This document shows positions 18,192 to 26,738 of a stretch of 64,000 bases of DNA, piece by piece. The number at the start of each line of letters is the position of its first letter. Within the stretch, counting starts at the first letter, position 1. The stretch lies in contig NZ_CP087134.1 in assembly GCF_020911925.1 (NCBI RefSeq), positions 1,798,001-1,862,000 on the forward strand, in the 5' to 3' direction. A program made the position numbers and the translations under genes. The notes beneath the pieces are model-generated. The model saw nothing but the letters and a program-made list of their open reading frames with translations. It was not told where the DNA came from and made no database searches. This DNA comes from Flavobacterium cupriresistens (GTDB lineage: Bacteria > Bacteroidota > Bacteroidia > Flavobacteriales > Flavobacteriaceae).

Positions 18192-19736
18192 ATGTATACA
18201 TTTTCAAGTAAATTAAAAACTTTTTCTATCATCCTAATGGCCGTTGGTTTATTAGGGATTGGGTATGGTTTTTTAAGTGCGCCTAAAGATATTCAAGAAG
18301 TTGAAAAAATACTAGCTGCAGATGCACATGGTTCTCATGGTGCTGCACATGCAGAAGCTCCGGCAGCTTCTCATGAGGCTGCAGGTCACGAAGCTACAGC
18401 AGCTTCACATGATTCACACGAAGGTACAGCACACGTAGAAACTCCCGCAGCTTCTCCTGAAGTTGCAGGTCATGAAGCTACAGAAGCAGCACATGATGCT
18501 CACGCAGATACTGCACACGCAGAAGCTCTAGTAGCTTCTCCTGAAGTTGCAAAAGCTTCACATGATTCACACGAAGGTGGGGAGCATGCTAAAGTTGATG
18601 GTGCCGGTGAGCATGAAAAACATTTAAAACACGTATTGCACCAATTGCAAAACAAACCTTGGTCAGCATTATATGTTGCGGCTATTTTCTTCTTGTTGCT
18701 TTCTATGGGAGTTTTAGCATTTTATGCTATCCAACAAGTGGCACAAGCAGGATGGTCTCCGGTTTTATTCAGAGTTATGCAAGGAATAACAGCTTACTTA
18801 CCTGTAGGTTCTGTAGTTTTCTTTATAATTTTAGTTTTATGCGGACTTCACTTTAATCATATTTTCGTATGGTTAGGAGAAGGAGTAACGGATCCTAAGA
18901 GCGAGAATTACGATGCTATTATAGCAGGTAAAGCAGGTTATTTAAACTTTCCTTTCTGGATCGTTAGAGCAGGTATCTTTTTATTAGGATGGAACTTATA
19001 CCGTTACTATTCTAGAAAAAACTGTTTAGCTCAAGACGAAGCCAATGATGATTTGTACTACAAAAAGAATTTCAACTATTCTGCGGGATTTTTAGTTTTC
19101 TTTATCGTATCTGAGTCTATCATGTCTTGGGATTGGATTATGTCATTTGACCCACACTGGTTCAGTACTTTGTTTGGTTGGTATGTATTCGCTTCTTTCT
19201 TTGTAAGTGGTATTACTACAATCGCTTTAGTTACTATATACTTAAAATCTAAAGGATACTTAGAATTTGTAAATACAAGTCACATTCACGATTTAGCTAA
19301 ATTTATGTTTGGTATCAGTGTATTCTGGACCTACTTATGGTTCTCTCAATTCATGTTGATCTGGTACGCTAATATTCCTGAAGAGGTAACGTATTTCGTA
19401 ACAAGAATCCAATTATACAACCTTCCTTTCTTTGGAGCTGTTGTTATGAACTTTGTTTTCCCATTGTTAATATTAATTAATACTGATTTCAAACGTCTAA
19501 GCTGGGTTATCGTAATGGCTGGTGTTGTAATCTTATTAGGTCACTACCTTGATTTCTTTAATATGATTATGCCTGGTACTGTTGGAGATAAATGGTTTAT
19601 TGGAGTTTCTGAAATTGCATCTATTCTTTTCTTCTTAGGTTTGTTTATTTTTGCTGTATTTACTGCATTGACTAAATCTCCTTTGTTAGCAAAAAGAAAT
19701 CCTTTCATAGAAGAAAGTAAACATTTTCATTATTAA
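18192..19736 (+). CDS. actF: Alternative Complex III subunit ActF with His/Ala-rich insert
   Basis: Polytopic membrane subunit of 514 residues, related to the NrfD-like ActC, with about ten hydrophobic segments. Between the first membrane segment (about 8-28) and the second (about 158-180) lies a low-complexity stretch (about 42-150) of degenerate His/Ala/Glu repeats such as AASHDSHEGTAH, with about 19 histidines. The insert is unusual for the family and could bind metal. ATG 18192 is chosen. A longer frame begins with TTG directly at the actE stop (18165), but adds an unlikely MLNKLIVID before the typical MYTFSSKLKTF start. It precedes coxB by 19 nt. Confidence 0.9.
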   Translation: MYTFSSKLKTFSIILMAVGLLGIGYGFLSAPKDIQEVEKILAADAHGSHGAAHAEAPAASHEAAGHEATAASHDSHEGTAHVETPAASPEVAGHEATEAAHDAHADTAHAEALVASPEVAKASHDSHEGGEHAKVDGAGEHEKHLKHVLHQLQNKPWSALYVAAIFFLLLSMGVLAFYAIQQVAQAGWSPVLFRVMQGITAYLPVGSVVFFIILVLCGLHFNHIFVWLGEGVTDPKSENYDAIIAGKAGYLNFPFWIVRAGIFLLGWNLYRYYSRKNCLAQDEANDDLYYKKNFNYSAGFLVFFIVSESIMSWDWIMSFDPHWFSTLFGWYVFASFFVSGITTIALVTIYLKSKGYLEFVNTSHIHDLAKFMFGISVFWTYLWFSQFMLIWYANIPEEVTYFVTRIQLYNLPFFGAVVMNFVFPLLILINTDFKRLSWVIVMAGVVILLGHYLDFFNMIMPGTVGDKWFIGVSEIASILFFLGLFIFAVFTALTKSPLLAKRNPFIEESKHFHY

Positions 19737-19755
19737 TATTTAAAGAGATAAACAG

Positions 19756-20943
19756 ATGACAAGTTTGTTGGTAATTATAGTTTTAGTTTTATTAGCAGTT
19801 GCATTATGGCAATTGACCAGAATATTTGATCTTACTCAAGTAGGAGCTTCTTCTGACGATTCTCAGGTTGCATCTGATAATGATAATAATATTCAAGGAT
19901 ATATTATGTTTGGCTTTTTAGCTTTCATCTATATATTTACGATATACGGTTTACTAAAATGGGGTAATTTAGCACTTCATACACCTGCTTCTGAGCATGG
20001 TATTTTAGTAGATAGTTTAATGAACATTACTTGGGTTTTAATTTTTATAGTTCAGGCTATTACACAAGGTTTATTATACTGGTTTTCTTTTAAAAACAGA
20101 GGACATAAAGATAGAAAAGCATTGTTTTTTGCTGACAGTAACAAATTAGAGGCAATGTGGAGTATTATTCCATCTGTAGTTTTAGCTTGTTTAATCCTTT
20201 ACGGATTGTATGCTTGGAACAACATTATGTTTGTTGATAAAGATGAAGATGTTATTGAAATTGAATTATATGCTCAACAGTTTAAATGGACAGCAAGATA
20301 TGCCGGAAACGATAATACTTTAGGAAAAGCAAACGTTCGTTTGATCGAAGGTATTAATACTTTAGGTGTTGATATGTCAGATAAAAATTCTGAAGATGAT
20401 ATTATTGTAAGTGAATTGCATATTCCAAAAGGTAAAAAAGTACATTTCAAAATGCGTTCACAAGACGTATTACACTCCGCTTACATGCCTCACTTTAGAG
20501 CGCAGATGAACTGTGTACCGGGAATGGTTACTGAATTTGCATTCGTTCCTACTTATACTACTGCTGAATACAGAGAGTTGCCATTTATGGTTGAAAAAGT
20601 AGCACACATCAACAAACTTAGAGCTGAAAAAAGCCTTGAGTTAGTTGCTAAAGGTGGTACCGCTCTAGATCCTTATACATTTGATTATTTATTATTGTGT
20701 AATAAAATTTGTGGAGCTTCACACTACAACATGCAAATGAAAGTGGTAGTTGATACTCCTGAAGATTATAAAAAATGGTTAAGCGAAAAAACAACTTTAT
20801 CTCAGGATATTAAAGCGGCTGCCGCTGCTGAAAAACCTGCGGAAGGTGCTAAAGCAAACACTACAGATAGTACAGCAAAAGATACAGTAAAAGCAGTTAT
20901 TGATACTGTAAAAGCGGTTATTGCTAAAGTGGCTACGAAATAA
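19756..20943 (+). CDS. coxB: Cytochrome c oxidase subunit II
   Basis: CuA-bearing subunit of the aa3-type oxidase, 395 residues. Three hydrophobic stretches (residues 1-20, about 50-72, 130-158) precede a periplasmic cupredoxin domain. CuA ligands are visible as His240 (LHSAYMPH) and the C-terminal motif CNKICGASHYNM with Cys315, Cys319, His323 and Met326. No CxxCH is present, so unlike caa3 oxidases there is no fused cytochrome c; electrons must come from ActA or ActE. The tail after 340 is a low-complexity Ala/Lys/Asp sequence. Located between actF and coxA. Confidence 0.96.
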   Translation: MTSLLVIIVLVLLAVALWQLTRIFDLTQVGASSDDSQVASDNDNNIQGYIMFGFLAFIYIFTIYGLLKWGNLALHTPASEHGILVDSLMNITWVLIFIVQAITQGLLYWFSFKNRGHKDRKALFFADSNKLEAMWSIIPSVVLACLILYGLYAWNNIMFVDKDEDVIEIELYAQQFKWTARYAGNDNTLGKANVRLIEGINTLGVDMSDKNSEDDIIVSELHIPKGKKVHFKMRSQDVLHSAYMPHFRAQMNCVPGMVTEFAFVPTYTTAEYRELPFMVEKVAHINKLRAEKSLELVAKGGTALDPYTFDYLLLCNKICGASHYNMQMKVVVDTPEDYKKWLSEKTTLSQDIKAAAAAEKPAEGAKANTTDSTAKDTVKAVIDTVKAVIAKVATK

Positions 20944-20974
20944 TATTTATTAAGAAAATTTAAAGTATACATAT

Positions 20975-22777
20975 ATGTCAGCAGAAGCACACGATCACGG
21001 ACACGAACACGATCACGAGCACGAACATCACCATAAGGACACTTTCATTACCAAATATATATTTAGTATTGATCACAAAATGATTGCCAAACAATACTTG
21101 ATTACAGGTATTATTATGGGGATTATCGGTATTGCAATGTCATTGCTTTTCAGAATGCAATTGGCTTGGCCGGAAGAGTCTTTTAAAATATTTAATGTTT
21201 TATTAGGAGATAAATTTGCACCGGACGGTGTAATGGCTAATGATATTTATTTGGCTTTAGTTACAATTCACGGTACCATCATGGTATTCTTTGTACTGAC
21301 GGCAGGTTTGAGTGGAACGTTTAGTAACTTACTTATTCCGCTTCAAATTGGAGCAAGAGATATGGCTTCCGGATTTATGAATATGATTTCATACTGGTTG
21401 TTTTTCTTATCTGCTGTAATAATGTTGTCTTCTTTATTTGTTGAAGCTGGACCAGCTTCTGCAGGTTGGACAATTTACCCACCTTTAAGTGCTTTACCAC
21501 AAGCGATCCCGGGATCAGGTACAGGTATGACTTTATGGTTAGTTTCAATGGCGATCTTCATTGCATCTTCTTTAATGGGATCTTTGAACTACATTGTAAC
21601 GGTTATCAACTTAAGAACTAAAGGAATGTCTATGACAAGACTTCCTCTTACAATCTGGACATTTTTCGTAACAGCTATTATTGGTGTTATTTCATTCCCG
21701 GTATTGTTATCTGCAGCATTATTATTGATTTTTGATAGAAGTTTCGGAACTTCATTCTTCTTGTCTGATATTTATATCGCAGGAGAGGTTTTACATTACC
21801 AAGGAGGTTCTCCGGTTTTGTTTGAGCACTTATTCTGGTTCTTAGGACACCCTGAGGTATATATTGTAATTTTACCTGCAATGGGACTTGTTTCTGAAAT
21901 TATGGCTACGAACTCTCGTAAACCAATCTTCGGATACAGAGCGATGATTATGTCAGTTCTTGCAATTGCCTTTTTATCTACAATTGTTTGGGGTCACCAC
22001 ATGTTTATTTCAGGTATGAATCCTTTCTTAGGATCTGTATTTACTTTTACTACTTTATTGATTGCAATTCCTTCTGCTGTAAAAGCATTTAACTGGATTA
22101 CAACTTTATGGAAAGGTAACTTACAATTCAACCCTGCAATGTTATTCTCTATTGGAATGGTTTCTACTTTCATCACTGGAGGTTTAACTGGAATTATTTT
22201 AGGAGATAGTACTTTAGATATTAACGTTCACGATACATATTTTGTAATTGCTCACTTTCACTTAGTAATGGGTATCTCTGCACTTTACGGAATGTTTGCT
22301 GGTATTTACCACTGGTTCCCTAAAATGTACGGAAGAATGTTAAACAAAAACTTAGGTTATATTCACTTTTGGATTACAGCAGTTTGTGCTTACGGAGTAT
22401 TCTTCCCAATGCACTTTATTGGATTAGCTGGTTTACCAAGACGTTATTATACCAATACAAACTTCCCATTATTTGACGATTTACAAAATGTGAATGTATT
22501 GATTACAACATTTGCTCTTGTTGGAGGAGTATTCCAATTAGTATTTTTATACAACTTCTTTAGCAGTATTTTCTACGGTAAGAAAGCAGTTCAGAATCCA
22601 TGGAAATCTACAACATTAGAGTGGACTACTCCTGTAGAACACATCCACGGTAACTGGCCAGGAGAAATTCCTCATGTATACCGTTGGCCATATGACTACA
22701 GTAACCCGAATCACGATGTAGATTTTGTTCCTCAAAATGTACCAATGAAAGAAGGTGAAGAAGTTTTACACCACTAA
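20975..22777 (+). CDS. coxA: Cytochrome c oxidase subunit I
   Basis: Catalytic subunit of the A-type heme-copper oxidase, 600 residues, about 12 membrane helices. Seen directly: HGTIMVFF (low-spin heme ligand helix), GHPEVYI (CuB His and the cross-linked Tyr), WGHHMF (two CuB His) and HDTYFVIAHFHLVMG (heme a3 and heme a ligands). It reduces O2 to water and pumps protons. The first 20 residues are extremely His-rich (nine His), ahead of the usual start near KYIFSIDHK. Last gene of the act-cox operon; terminator at 22787-22817. Subunits III and IV are encoded 22 kb away. Confidence 0.97.
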   Translation: MSAEAHDHGHEHDHEHEHHHKDTFITKYIFSIDHKMIAKQYLITGIIMGIIGIAMSLLFRMQLAWPEESFKIFNVLLGDKFAPDGVMANDIYLALVTIHGTIMVFFVLTAGLSGTFSNLLIPLQIGARDMASGFMNMISYWLFFLSAVIMLSSLFVEAGPASAGWTIYPPLSALPQAIPGSGTGMTLWLVSMAIFIASSLMGSLNYIVTVINLRTKGMSMTRLPLTIWTFFVTAIIGVISFPVLLSAALLLIFDRSFGTSFFLSDIYIAGEVLHYQGGSPVLFEHLFWFLGHPEVYIVILPAMGLVSEIMATNSRKPIFGYRAMIMSVLAIAFLSTIVWGHHMFISGMNPFLGSVFTFTTLLIAIPSAVKAFNWITTLWKGNLQFNPAMLFSIGMVSTFITGGLTGIILGDSTLDINVHDTYFVIAHFHLVMGISALYGMFAGIYHWFPKMYGRMLNKNLGYIHFWITAVCAYGVFFPMHFIGLAGLPRRYYTNTNFPLFDDLQNVNVLITTFALVGGVFQLVFLYNFFSSIFYGKKAVQNPWKSTTLEWTTPVEHIHGNWPGEIPHVYRWPYDYSNPNHDVDFVPQNVPMKEGEEVLHH

Positions 22778-22786
22778 AAATATTTT

Positions 22787-22817
22787 AAAGAGACTGTCTG
22801 AAAAGACAGTCTCTTTT
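22787..22817 (+). terminator. Terminator of the act-cox operon
   Basis: AAAGAGACTGTCT (22787-22799) pairs with AGACAGTCTCTTT (22804-22816) around GAAA, with T-rich sequence on the 3' side. Ten bases after the coxA stop. Confidence 0.92.
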
Positions 22818-22887
22818 GTTTTACACAAGTTTTATTAGTGAGCATGATATAAGATTTGCTCTTTTTTAACCGCAAGGGTCGCAAAGG

Positions 22888-22940
22888 AAAAACGCAAAGT
22901 CCGCAAAGTTTAGTTATAGCTTTGCGGACTTTGCGTTTTT
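22888..22940. repeat. Perfect 21-bp inverted repeat (CGCAAAG family)
   Basis: The arm at 22888-22908 (AAAAACGCAAAGTCCGCAAAG without its last base is 20 nt) and its exact complement at 22920-22940 are separated by 11 nt. Related words (CGCAAAG, CTTTGCG) precede the composite repeats at 29540 and 49970. Transcribed from either strand it forms a long hairpin ending in T5. Confidence 0.8.
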
Positions 22941-22957
22941 TATTAGGATAAAAAGTC

Positions 22958-23370
22958 GGATCGGGTGCAAAAGTTAGGAATTGGGCAAAAAGGCGTAAAA
23001 AATAAAAGCACTCCATCTTAATCGATCATATTGCTTTTCAATATAAAAAATCCGTTTTTGTCAGCGTTTTTGCTATTGCAAATCCACATCATCCGCGTCA
23101 AGTTTTACAAAATGATTGTCTACAGCTGTTGCAATTTAATTTCAGACAGGGATGGAACAGATTCGTTATCACGAAGACACAGATTAAAACGGATTTAAAA
23201 TTCTTCCAAATAAAATTTAAACGGGCATTTAGCGAAGTTTTTATTTCCCCACGGCTTTCAGATTTGATCTTTTTTCGGCAAGTAGTTTAAAGTAAATCTA
23301 AAATGAACTTAAATCACTTACATGGTTTAAGTATACTTTTTATTTAATCCCCAACTTTTGCACTTGATCC
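22958..23370. repeat. Candidate small non-coding element with terminal inverted repeats
   Basis: Left end GGATCGGGTGCAAAAGTTAG(G) at 22958-22978 is the inverse of CCCAACTTTTGCACTTGATC(C) at 23350-23370, agreeing at 18 of 21 positions, with 371 bp of non-coding DNA between. This could be a MITE-like remnant; no target duplication is evident. Confidence 0.4.
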
Positions 23371-23470
23371 AAAATTCCTTTTAGTAGTTTAACATTTTTT
23401 CAAATCCAAAGTAAAGACAAGGAATACAAAGCCAACTCTAAAATGGACTTACATAACTTATATGGTTAAA
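23297..23470. repeat. Degenerate direct repeat, two copies 140 bp apart
   Basis: TCTAAAATGAACTTAAATCA... (23297-23330) and TCTAAAATGGACTTACATAA... (23437-23470) share about 27 of 34 positions and the ending ATGGTT. Neither is part of a gene. Confidence 0.6.
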
Positions 23471-23613
23471 AATTTCAAAGAGAAAGTATGTTTTCAGACT
23501 TGATTTGCAAGAATTGTTTTTTAGTGTCACTTTTTTTTGAAAAAACTACTTTTTCGATGTAACAAATACTATAGCACTGCATCAAAAGGAAAACCTTTAA
23601 AAAACTAAACATT

Positions 23614-24450
23614 ATGAAAACTAAATCAATTTTACTTATCGTATGCATGCTTCTTATTTCTAAAACTGTTTTTTCTCAAACTGCCTTTAAGGTAGAAGTA
23701 AAAGGGAAAGGAGCCCCTGTTTTATTGTTCCCTGGTTTTGGTTGTACGGGAGAAGTTTGGAAGGAGACGGTAGCTGAACTTTCTAAAACCAACGAATGTC
23801 ACATATTTACTTTTGCGGGATTTGGTAATGTTCCTCCAATAGAGACCCCTTGGCTCTCTACGATAAAAAACGAAGTTGTATCTTATGTAAAAACCAACAA
23901 ACTAAAAAAAGCCACCTTAATAGGTCATAGTTTGGGAGGAACTTTAAGTTTGTGGTTAGCAGCAGAAGAAACGAATCTGTTCAAAGAAGTAATTATTGTC
24001 GATGCTTTACCTGCAAGTGCGGCATTGATGATTCCGAATTACAAAGGAGATGTGATTCCTTATAACAATCCACAAAGCAAAATGATGTTGGCTATGGATC
24101 AAAATGCGTTTAAAGCGATGAATGCGCAGTCGACTCCATACATGTGTCTAAACAAAGAAAAGCAAAAAACAATCAACGAATGGATGAATGTTGCCGATAG
24201 AAAAACTTTTGTGTACGGTTACATTGATATGCTTAATTTAGATTTGAGAAAAGAAATTGCCAAAATAAAAATTCCGGTTGTAATTTTAGCTGCCACAAAT
24301 CCGGATCTTAGTACAGTTCAAAAAACGTATACAGCGCAGTATGAAAATCTGCCGTCTGTTAAAATTTATTATGCAGAAAAGGCGGCTCATTTTGTTATGT
24401 ACGATCAGCCGGAGTGGTATATGGAAAAAATTAAATCAGAAATAAAATAA
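23614..24450 (+). CDS. Secreted alpha/beta-hydrolase
   Basis: Exported alpha/beta-hydrolase of 278 residues. A signal peptide (about 1-21, ending VFSQ) is followed by the hydrolase core. The nucleophile elbow is GHSLGG with Ser106; the likely catalytic His is His259 (AAHFVMYDQPEW) and the acid probably the Asp in AATNPDLST. The oxyanion region is LLFPGFGCTGEVW. The substrate cannot be read from sequence; lactonase, esterase or haloperoxidase-like activities are all possible. One base separates its stop from the GTG of the sigma factor gene, so it is the first gene of a three-gene operon with a regulator pair. Confidence 0.88.
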   Translation: MKTKSILLIVCMLLISKTVFSQTAFKVEVKGKGAPVLLFPGFGCTGEVWKETVAELSKTNECHIFTFAGFGNVPPIETPWLSTIKNEVVSYVKTNKLKKATLIGHSLGGTLSLWLAAEETNLFKEVIIVDALPASAALMIPNYKGDVIPYNNPQSKMMLAMDQNAFKAMNAQSTPYMCLNKEKQKTINEWMNVADRKTFVYGYIDMLNLDLRKEIAKIKIPVVILAATNPDLSTVQKTYTAQYENLPSVKIYYAEKAAHFVMYDQPEWYMEKIKSEIK

Positions 24451-24451
24451 G

Positions 24452-24937
24452 GTGGTCAAAAAAGAGCAATTTAACGATATATACAACAAGCATTACGCTA
24501 AAGTATTTCGACTGTGCAAAGGTTATTTTTGCGGAGATATCGCATTGGCTTCTGATGCCACTCAGGAAATTTTTATTAAAGTTTGGGAGAATTTAGACAC
24601 ATTCCGAAATGAATCCAGCATTAGTACGTGGATTTATAGGATAGCGGTAAACACCTGTCTTCTTTATTTGCGAAAATCAGCTACGAGGAAGGAAATTCGA
24701 GCCGATATTTTGCCTCAGGTTGTTTCAGAAAGCTATTCGAATGAAAAAGAAGAGCAACTTCAACAAATGTATCAATGCATACAAAAGCTTGAAGAAACAA
24801 ACAAAATGATTATTCTGATGACCTTAGACGGAATCGATTATCCGGAGATAGCAGCAGTAATCGGGATCACCGAGGAAACACTTCGAGTTAGAATTCATCG
24901 AATTAAAAAAAGTTTAACTCAATGCGTACAACAATGA
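24452..24937 (+). CDS. ECF RNA polymerase sigma factor
   Basis: Group IV (ECF) sigma factor of 161 residues. Region 2 spans about 12-85 (DATQEIFIKVWENLDTFR, then STWIYRIAVNTCLLYLRK). Region 4 is about 105-158, with the helix-turn-helix GIDYPEIAAVIGITEETLRV. No extra C-terminal domain. It starts with GTG at 24452, one base after the hydrolase stop. Its stop overlaps the start of the next gene (ATGA at 24934), the usual arrangement for a sigma factor and its membrane partner. Confidence 0.92.
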   Translation: MVKKEQFNDIYNKHYAKVFRLCKGYFCGDIALASDATQEIFIKVWENLDTFRNESSISTWIYRIAVNTCLLYLRKSATRKEIRADILPQVVSESYSNEKEEQLQQMYQCIQKLEETNKMIILMTLDGIDYPEIAAVIGITEETLRVRIHRIKKSLTQCVQQ

Positions 24938-25503
24938 AAACATTTGAAGACTTACAAAATATTTGGGATCAGCAAACAGCACCCGAAGTAGTACCAACAG
25001 CCTCCGAGATTATTAAAAAAGGAGAGGCACACACAAAAAAAATTAAACACAATCATCTTTGGACGAGAATTATTCTAAGTCTGACTTCAATCGTATTAAT
25101 CGCTTATTATGTTTGGATTGGGGCATATAAGCAGACCCTATTCAGTTTAGGATTGGGAATTATGATTTCTATGCTTTTAATTCGAATTGTTTTGGAGTGG
25201 ATTAGTGCGAGAAAATTAGAAAACTTAAAAGCAGATGTGACCTTATTAGAATACAGTAAACAAGCACATCAGTTTTATGATTGGAGAAGGAAAATTCATT
25301 ATATCTTCACACCTATAGTTTATCTGAGTTATATGGCGGGTTTTGCTTTTCTTTTGCCCATTTTTAAAGAGAGTTTTTCCAGAGGATTTTATCTTTATAT
25401 CGTGTTCAGTGGCTTCGGGTTTTTACTTTTCTTTGGATTAGTAATGATCAGAATAATTAGAAGAGAAATGAACCTTTTAGATTTCTTGAAAAATATGTCT
25501 TAG
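24934..25503 (+). CDS. 4-TM membrane protein, probable anti-sigma factor
   Basis: Protein of 189 residues. A short soluble N-terminus (about 1-43; FEDLQNIWDQQ) is followed by four hydrophobic segments, roughly 44-66, 72-94, 125-146 and 154-177. Its ATG (24934) overlaps the sigma factor TGA by 4 nt; an ATG 12 nt earlier is possible but less typical. It has no FecR domain or recognisable zinc-binding anti-sigma domain. Its position directly behind an ECF sigma gene and its cytoplasmic N-terminus suggest it holds the sigma factor at the membrane. This is inference from context, not homology. Confidence 0.65.
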   Translation: MKTFEDLQNIWDQQTAPEVVPTASEIIKKGEAHTKKIKHNHLWTRIILSLTSIVLIAYYVWIGAYKQTLFSLGLGIMISMLLIRIVLEWISARKLENLKADVTLLEYSKQAHQFYDWRRKIHYIFTPIVYLSYMAGFAFLLPIFKESFSRGFYLYIVFSGFGFLLFFGLVMIRIIRREMNLLDFLKNMS

Positions 25504-25606
25504 AAAAATACAGACAGGACTTTTCAAAAGGCATAATTGAAGATCCGAGGATTAATAGACTTAAAAATTCATAAGTTAATTTTTTAAGGACTGAGAAAAT
25601 AACAAC

Positions 25607-25654
25607 ATCCAAATCCCGCCGTTATAACAATCATTGTCGGGATTTGGATTTTTA
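25607..25654 (+). terminator. Terminator after the sigma factor operon
   Basis: ATCCAAATCCCG (25607-25618) pairs perfectly with CGGGATTTGGAT (25638-25649) around a 19-nt loop, then TTTT. About 100 bases after the last stop codon. Confidence 0.75.
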
Positions 25655-25670
25655 TTTGGAATTTAACTGT

Positions 25671-25700
25671 TTTACAAACTGATTACTTTGTTTATCTTTG
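25671..25700 (+). promoter_or_regulatory. Promoter of ruvB, possibly leaderless
   Basis: TTTA (25671-25674), 18-nt spacer, TATCTTTG (25693-25700). The ruvB ATG starts at 25705, only 4 nt after the -7 box, so the RNA probably starts at or within a few bases of the start codon. Confidence 0.6.
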
Positions 25701-25704
25701 TAAG

Positions 25705-26727
25705 ATGAATGAAAACCTAGATCCTACCACAAAAGGATACAACCCGGAAGAGCTAGATCTTGAAAAAAGATTGCGTCCCCTGTCATTTGATGATTTTGCC
25801 GGACAAGACCAAGTTTTAGAAAACTTAAAGGTTTTTGTTGCAGCAGCCAATCAACGTGGCGAGGCTTTAGATCACGCCTTGTTTCATGGTCCTCCCGGAC
25901 TTGGTAAAACAACATTGGCTAATATTTTGGCTAATGAACTTCAGGTTGGAATAAAAATCACCTCGGGTCCCGTTTTAGATAAACCCGGAGACTTAGCCGG
26001 TTTGCTGACTAATCTTGATGAAAGAGATGTTTTGTTCATTGATGAAATCCATCGTCTGAGCCCAATTGTCGAAGAATATTTGTATTCGGCAATGGAAGAT
26101 TTTAAAATTGATATTATGATTGAATCTGGTCCAAATGCCAGAACCGTTCAGATCAATTTGAATCCTTTTACTTTAATTGGAGCCACAACGCGATCCGGAT
26201 TACTGACAGCACCGATGCGTGCACGTTTCGGAATCTCCTCTCGTTTACAATATTATACTACCGAACTTTTAACGACTATTGTCGAGCGAAGTGCTTCTAT
26301 ATTAAAAATGCCGATTTCACTTGAAGCTGCTATAGAAATTGCCGGACGCAGTAGAGGGACACCTCGTATTGCAAATGCGTTACTGCGCCGGGTTCGTGAT
26401 TTTGCACAAATAAAAGGGAATGGAACTATTGACATAGAGATTGCACGATATGCTTTGAAAGCATTACATGTCGATGCCCACGGTCTTGATGAAATGGATA
26501 ATAAAATTTTACTGACTATCATTAATAAATTTAAAGGAGGTCCGGTTGGTTTGTCTACTTTGGCAACAGCAGTATCTGAAAGTAGTGAAACGATAGAAGA
26601 AGTATACGAACCTTTCCTGATTCAGGAAGGTTTTATTATGCGTACGCCACGTGGAAGAGAAGTCACAGATAAAGCGTATAAACATCTAGGTAAAATCAAT
26701 ACAAATATTCAGGGCGGATTATTTTAA
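25705..26727 (+). CDS. ruvB: Holliday junction DNA helicase RuvB
   Basis: AAA+ ATPase motor of Holliday-junction branch migration, 340 residues, a typical length. Walker [10 protein letters not shown], Walker B LFIDEIH, sensor 1 GATTRSG and the C-terminal winged helix ending [17 protein letters not shown] are all visible. It works as hexameric rings on RuvA, which is encoded at 32881. The gene starts at ATG 25705 just beyond its -7 box, and is followed after 11 nt by the P450 gene, so ruvB, the P450 gene and queG probably form one operon. Confidence 0.98.
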   Translation: MNENLDPTTKGYNPEELDLEKRLRPLSFDDFAGQDQVLENLKVFVAAANQRGEALDHALFHGPPGLGKTTLANILANELQVGIKITSGPVLDKPGDLAGLLTNLDERDVLFIDEIHRLSPIVEEYLYSAMEDFKIDIMIESGPNARTVQINLNPFTLIGATTRSGLLTAPMRARFGISSRLQYYTTELLTTIVERSASILKMPISLEAAIEIAGRSRGTPRIANALLRRVRDFAQIKGNGTIDIEIARYALKALHVDAHGLDEMDNKILLTIINKFKGGPVGLSTLATAVSESSETIEEVYEPFLIQEGFIMRTPRGREVTDKAYKHLGKINTNIQGGLF

Positions 26728-26738
26728 TTCTTTTGAAA

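Larger units (their letters stand above)
22818..23613. other. 796-bp intergenic region filled with repeats
   Basis: No gene is credible here; a minus-strand frame at 22774-23016 runs through the hairpin repeat and is rejected. Contents: the inverted repeat at 22888-22940; a separated inverted pair of about 21 nt at 22958-22978 and 23350-23370; a degenerate direct repeat at 23297-23330 and 23437-23470. The promoter of the hydrolase-sigma operon should lie in the last 100 bases, but I see no clear TANNTTTG. Confidence 0.6.

Noticed and set aside
22774..23016. Minus-strand gene overlapping the coxA end
   Set aside because: Crosses a terminator and a perfect inverted repeat; reads as repeat translation (KVRKAITKLCGLCVFPLRPLR).
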